Source: Cypionkella sp. | Lineage (GTDB): Bacteria; Pseudomonadota; Alphaproteobacteria; Rhodobacterales; Rhodobacteraceae | Direction: 5' to 3' | DNA length: 5,396 nt | Assembly (NCBI GenBank): GCA_018063485.1 | Contig: JAGPBG010000181.1 | Location: forward strand, 1 to 5,396 | Part shown: positions 5,171 through 5,396 of the stretch, one piece after another | Numbering within the stretch: position 1 is the stretch's first letter | Layout of the letters: each line of letters starts with the position of its first letter | Program-made: the position numbers and the translations under genes | The notes under the pieces: generated by a model | What the model saw: only the letters and a program-made list of their open reading frames with translations | Database searches by the model: none | Told to the model about the DNA's origin: nothing

Positions 5171-5396
5171 CTAACCCGCGACCTGCACGCCACCGGGGCT
5201 GCGTTTGCGGCGCAGGTAGCGGCCGGCACCCGTCGCAATCTTCAGCGCACCGATTTCCACCGCCACTTCACCGCGCAGGATCACCGTCACCGGCCACCCT
5301 TGCACTTTCAGACCCTCATAAGGCGTGTAATCTGCGCCGTGGTGCAGATCCGCGTTGTGAATGGTGCGTACCTCTTTAGGATCCCAAAGCGTCAGA
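5171..5396 (-). CDS. dihydropyrimidinase/D-hydantoinase-like protein, C-terminal fragment
   Basis: The last 74 codons of a cyclic amidohydrolase; the rest lies beyond the right edge. Read on the minus strand from 5396 it begins LTLWDPKEVRTIHNADLHHG and ends in GGVQVAG before a TAG at 5171-5173. The pattern is the C-terminal beta-sandwich and tail of dihydropyrimidinases, hydantoinases and allantoinases: a D-P strand, then ADYTPYEGLKVQGWPV, then VILRGEVAVEIG, then TGAGRYLRR. The DYTPYEG...GWPV...LRG arrangement is characteristic and is closer to dihydropyrimidinase/hydantoinase than to allantoinase. Such enzymes hydrolyse the ring amide of hydantoins or dihydropyrimidines with a binuclear metal centre, but the metal-binding residues are outside the window and cannot be checked. 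The gene faces the same way as the PhzF-family gene and lies upstream of it. With the hydantoin-racemase-like gene on the other strand it gives the best hint of the locus's chemistry. Basic tail residues (RRKRSPG) follow the last family-like strand. Confidence 0.8.
   Translation of the reverse strand, partial: LTLWDPKEVRTIHNADLHHGADYTPYEGLKVQGWPVTVILRGEVAVEIGALKIATGAGRYLRRKRSPGGVQVAG

Noticed and set aside
4717..5379. 220-codon plus-strand open frame across the isomerase, the gap and the hydantoinase end
   Set aside because: It runs antisense to two genes with clear family signatures and has no recognisable motif of its own.

Overview
The window is GC-rich, densely coded DNA that looks like an alphaproteobacterium of the Rhodobacterales/Rhizobiales kind. 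That placement is inferred from base composition, codon use and the style of the catabolic operon; no taxonomic marker is present. It appears to be an accessory catabolic locus and contains no RNA genes, insertion sequences or CRISPR arrays that I can see.

Plus strand, positions 1-4157: five genes run as one tightly packed, probably translationally coupled operon. They are (1) the C-terminal end of a family 5 (peptide/nickel/opine type) ABC-transporter substrate-binding protein, cut by the left edge; (2) a metal-dependent amidohydrolase of the TrzA/AtzA-like deaminase/chlorohydrolase group; (3) an Asp/Glu/hydantoin racemase family protein with both catalytic cysteines; (4) a dihydrodipicolinate synthase/N-acetylneuraminate lyase family protein with a TTG start; (5) a short-chain dehydrogenase/reductase. 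The junctions are an 8-nt overlap, a 4-nt ATGA overlap, a 4-nt gap and a 1-nt TGATG overlap.

Minus strand, positions 4174-5396: a PhzF-family isomerase converges on the operon with only 16 nt between stop codons. Upstream of it, after a 151-nt non-coding stretch with palindromic and repeated GGTT/AACC-type motifs, lies the C-terminal end of a dihydropyrimidinase/D-hydantoinase-like enzyme, cut by the right edge.

Taken together, a binding protein for uptake, two amidohydrolase-superfamily enzymes (one hydantoinase-like), a hydantoin-racemase-like enzyme, a Schiff-base lyase and an oxidoreductase suggest import and breakdown of a cyclic amide or N-heterocycle such as a substituted hydantoin or dihydropyrimidine. 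The substrate cannot be read from the sequence. The most unusual point is that three consecutive core enzymes depart from their family's textbook active sites: the amidohydrolase has a TQDGH segment in place of the usual HxxE strand; the lyase keeps the Schiff-base lysine but lacks the Thr-Thr/Tyr relay and substrate arginine of DapA; and the SDR lacks YxxxK. This points to a specialised and possibly uncharacterised pathway rather than housekeeping functions.
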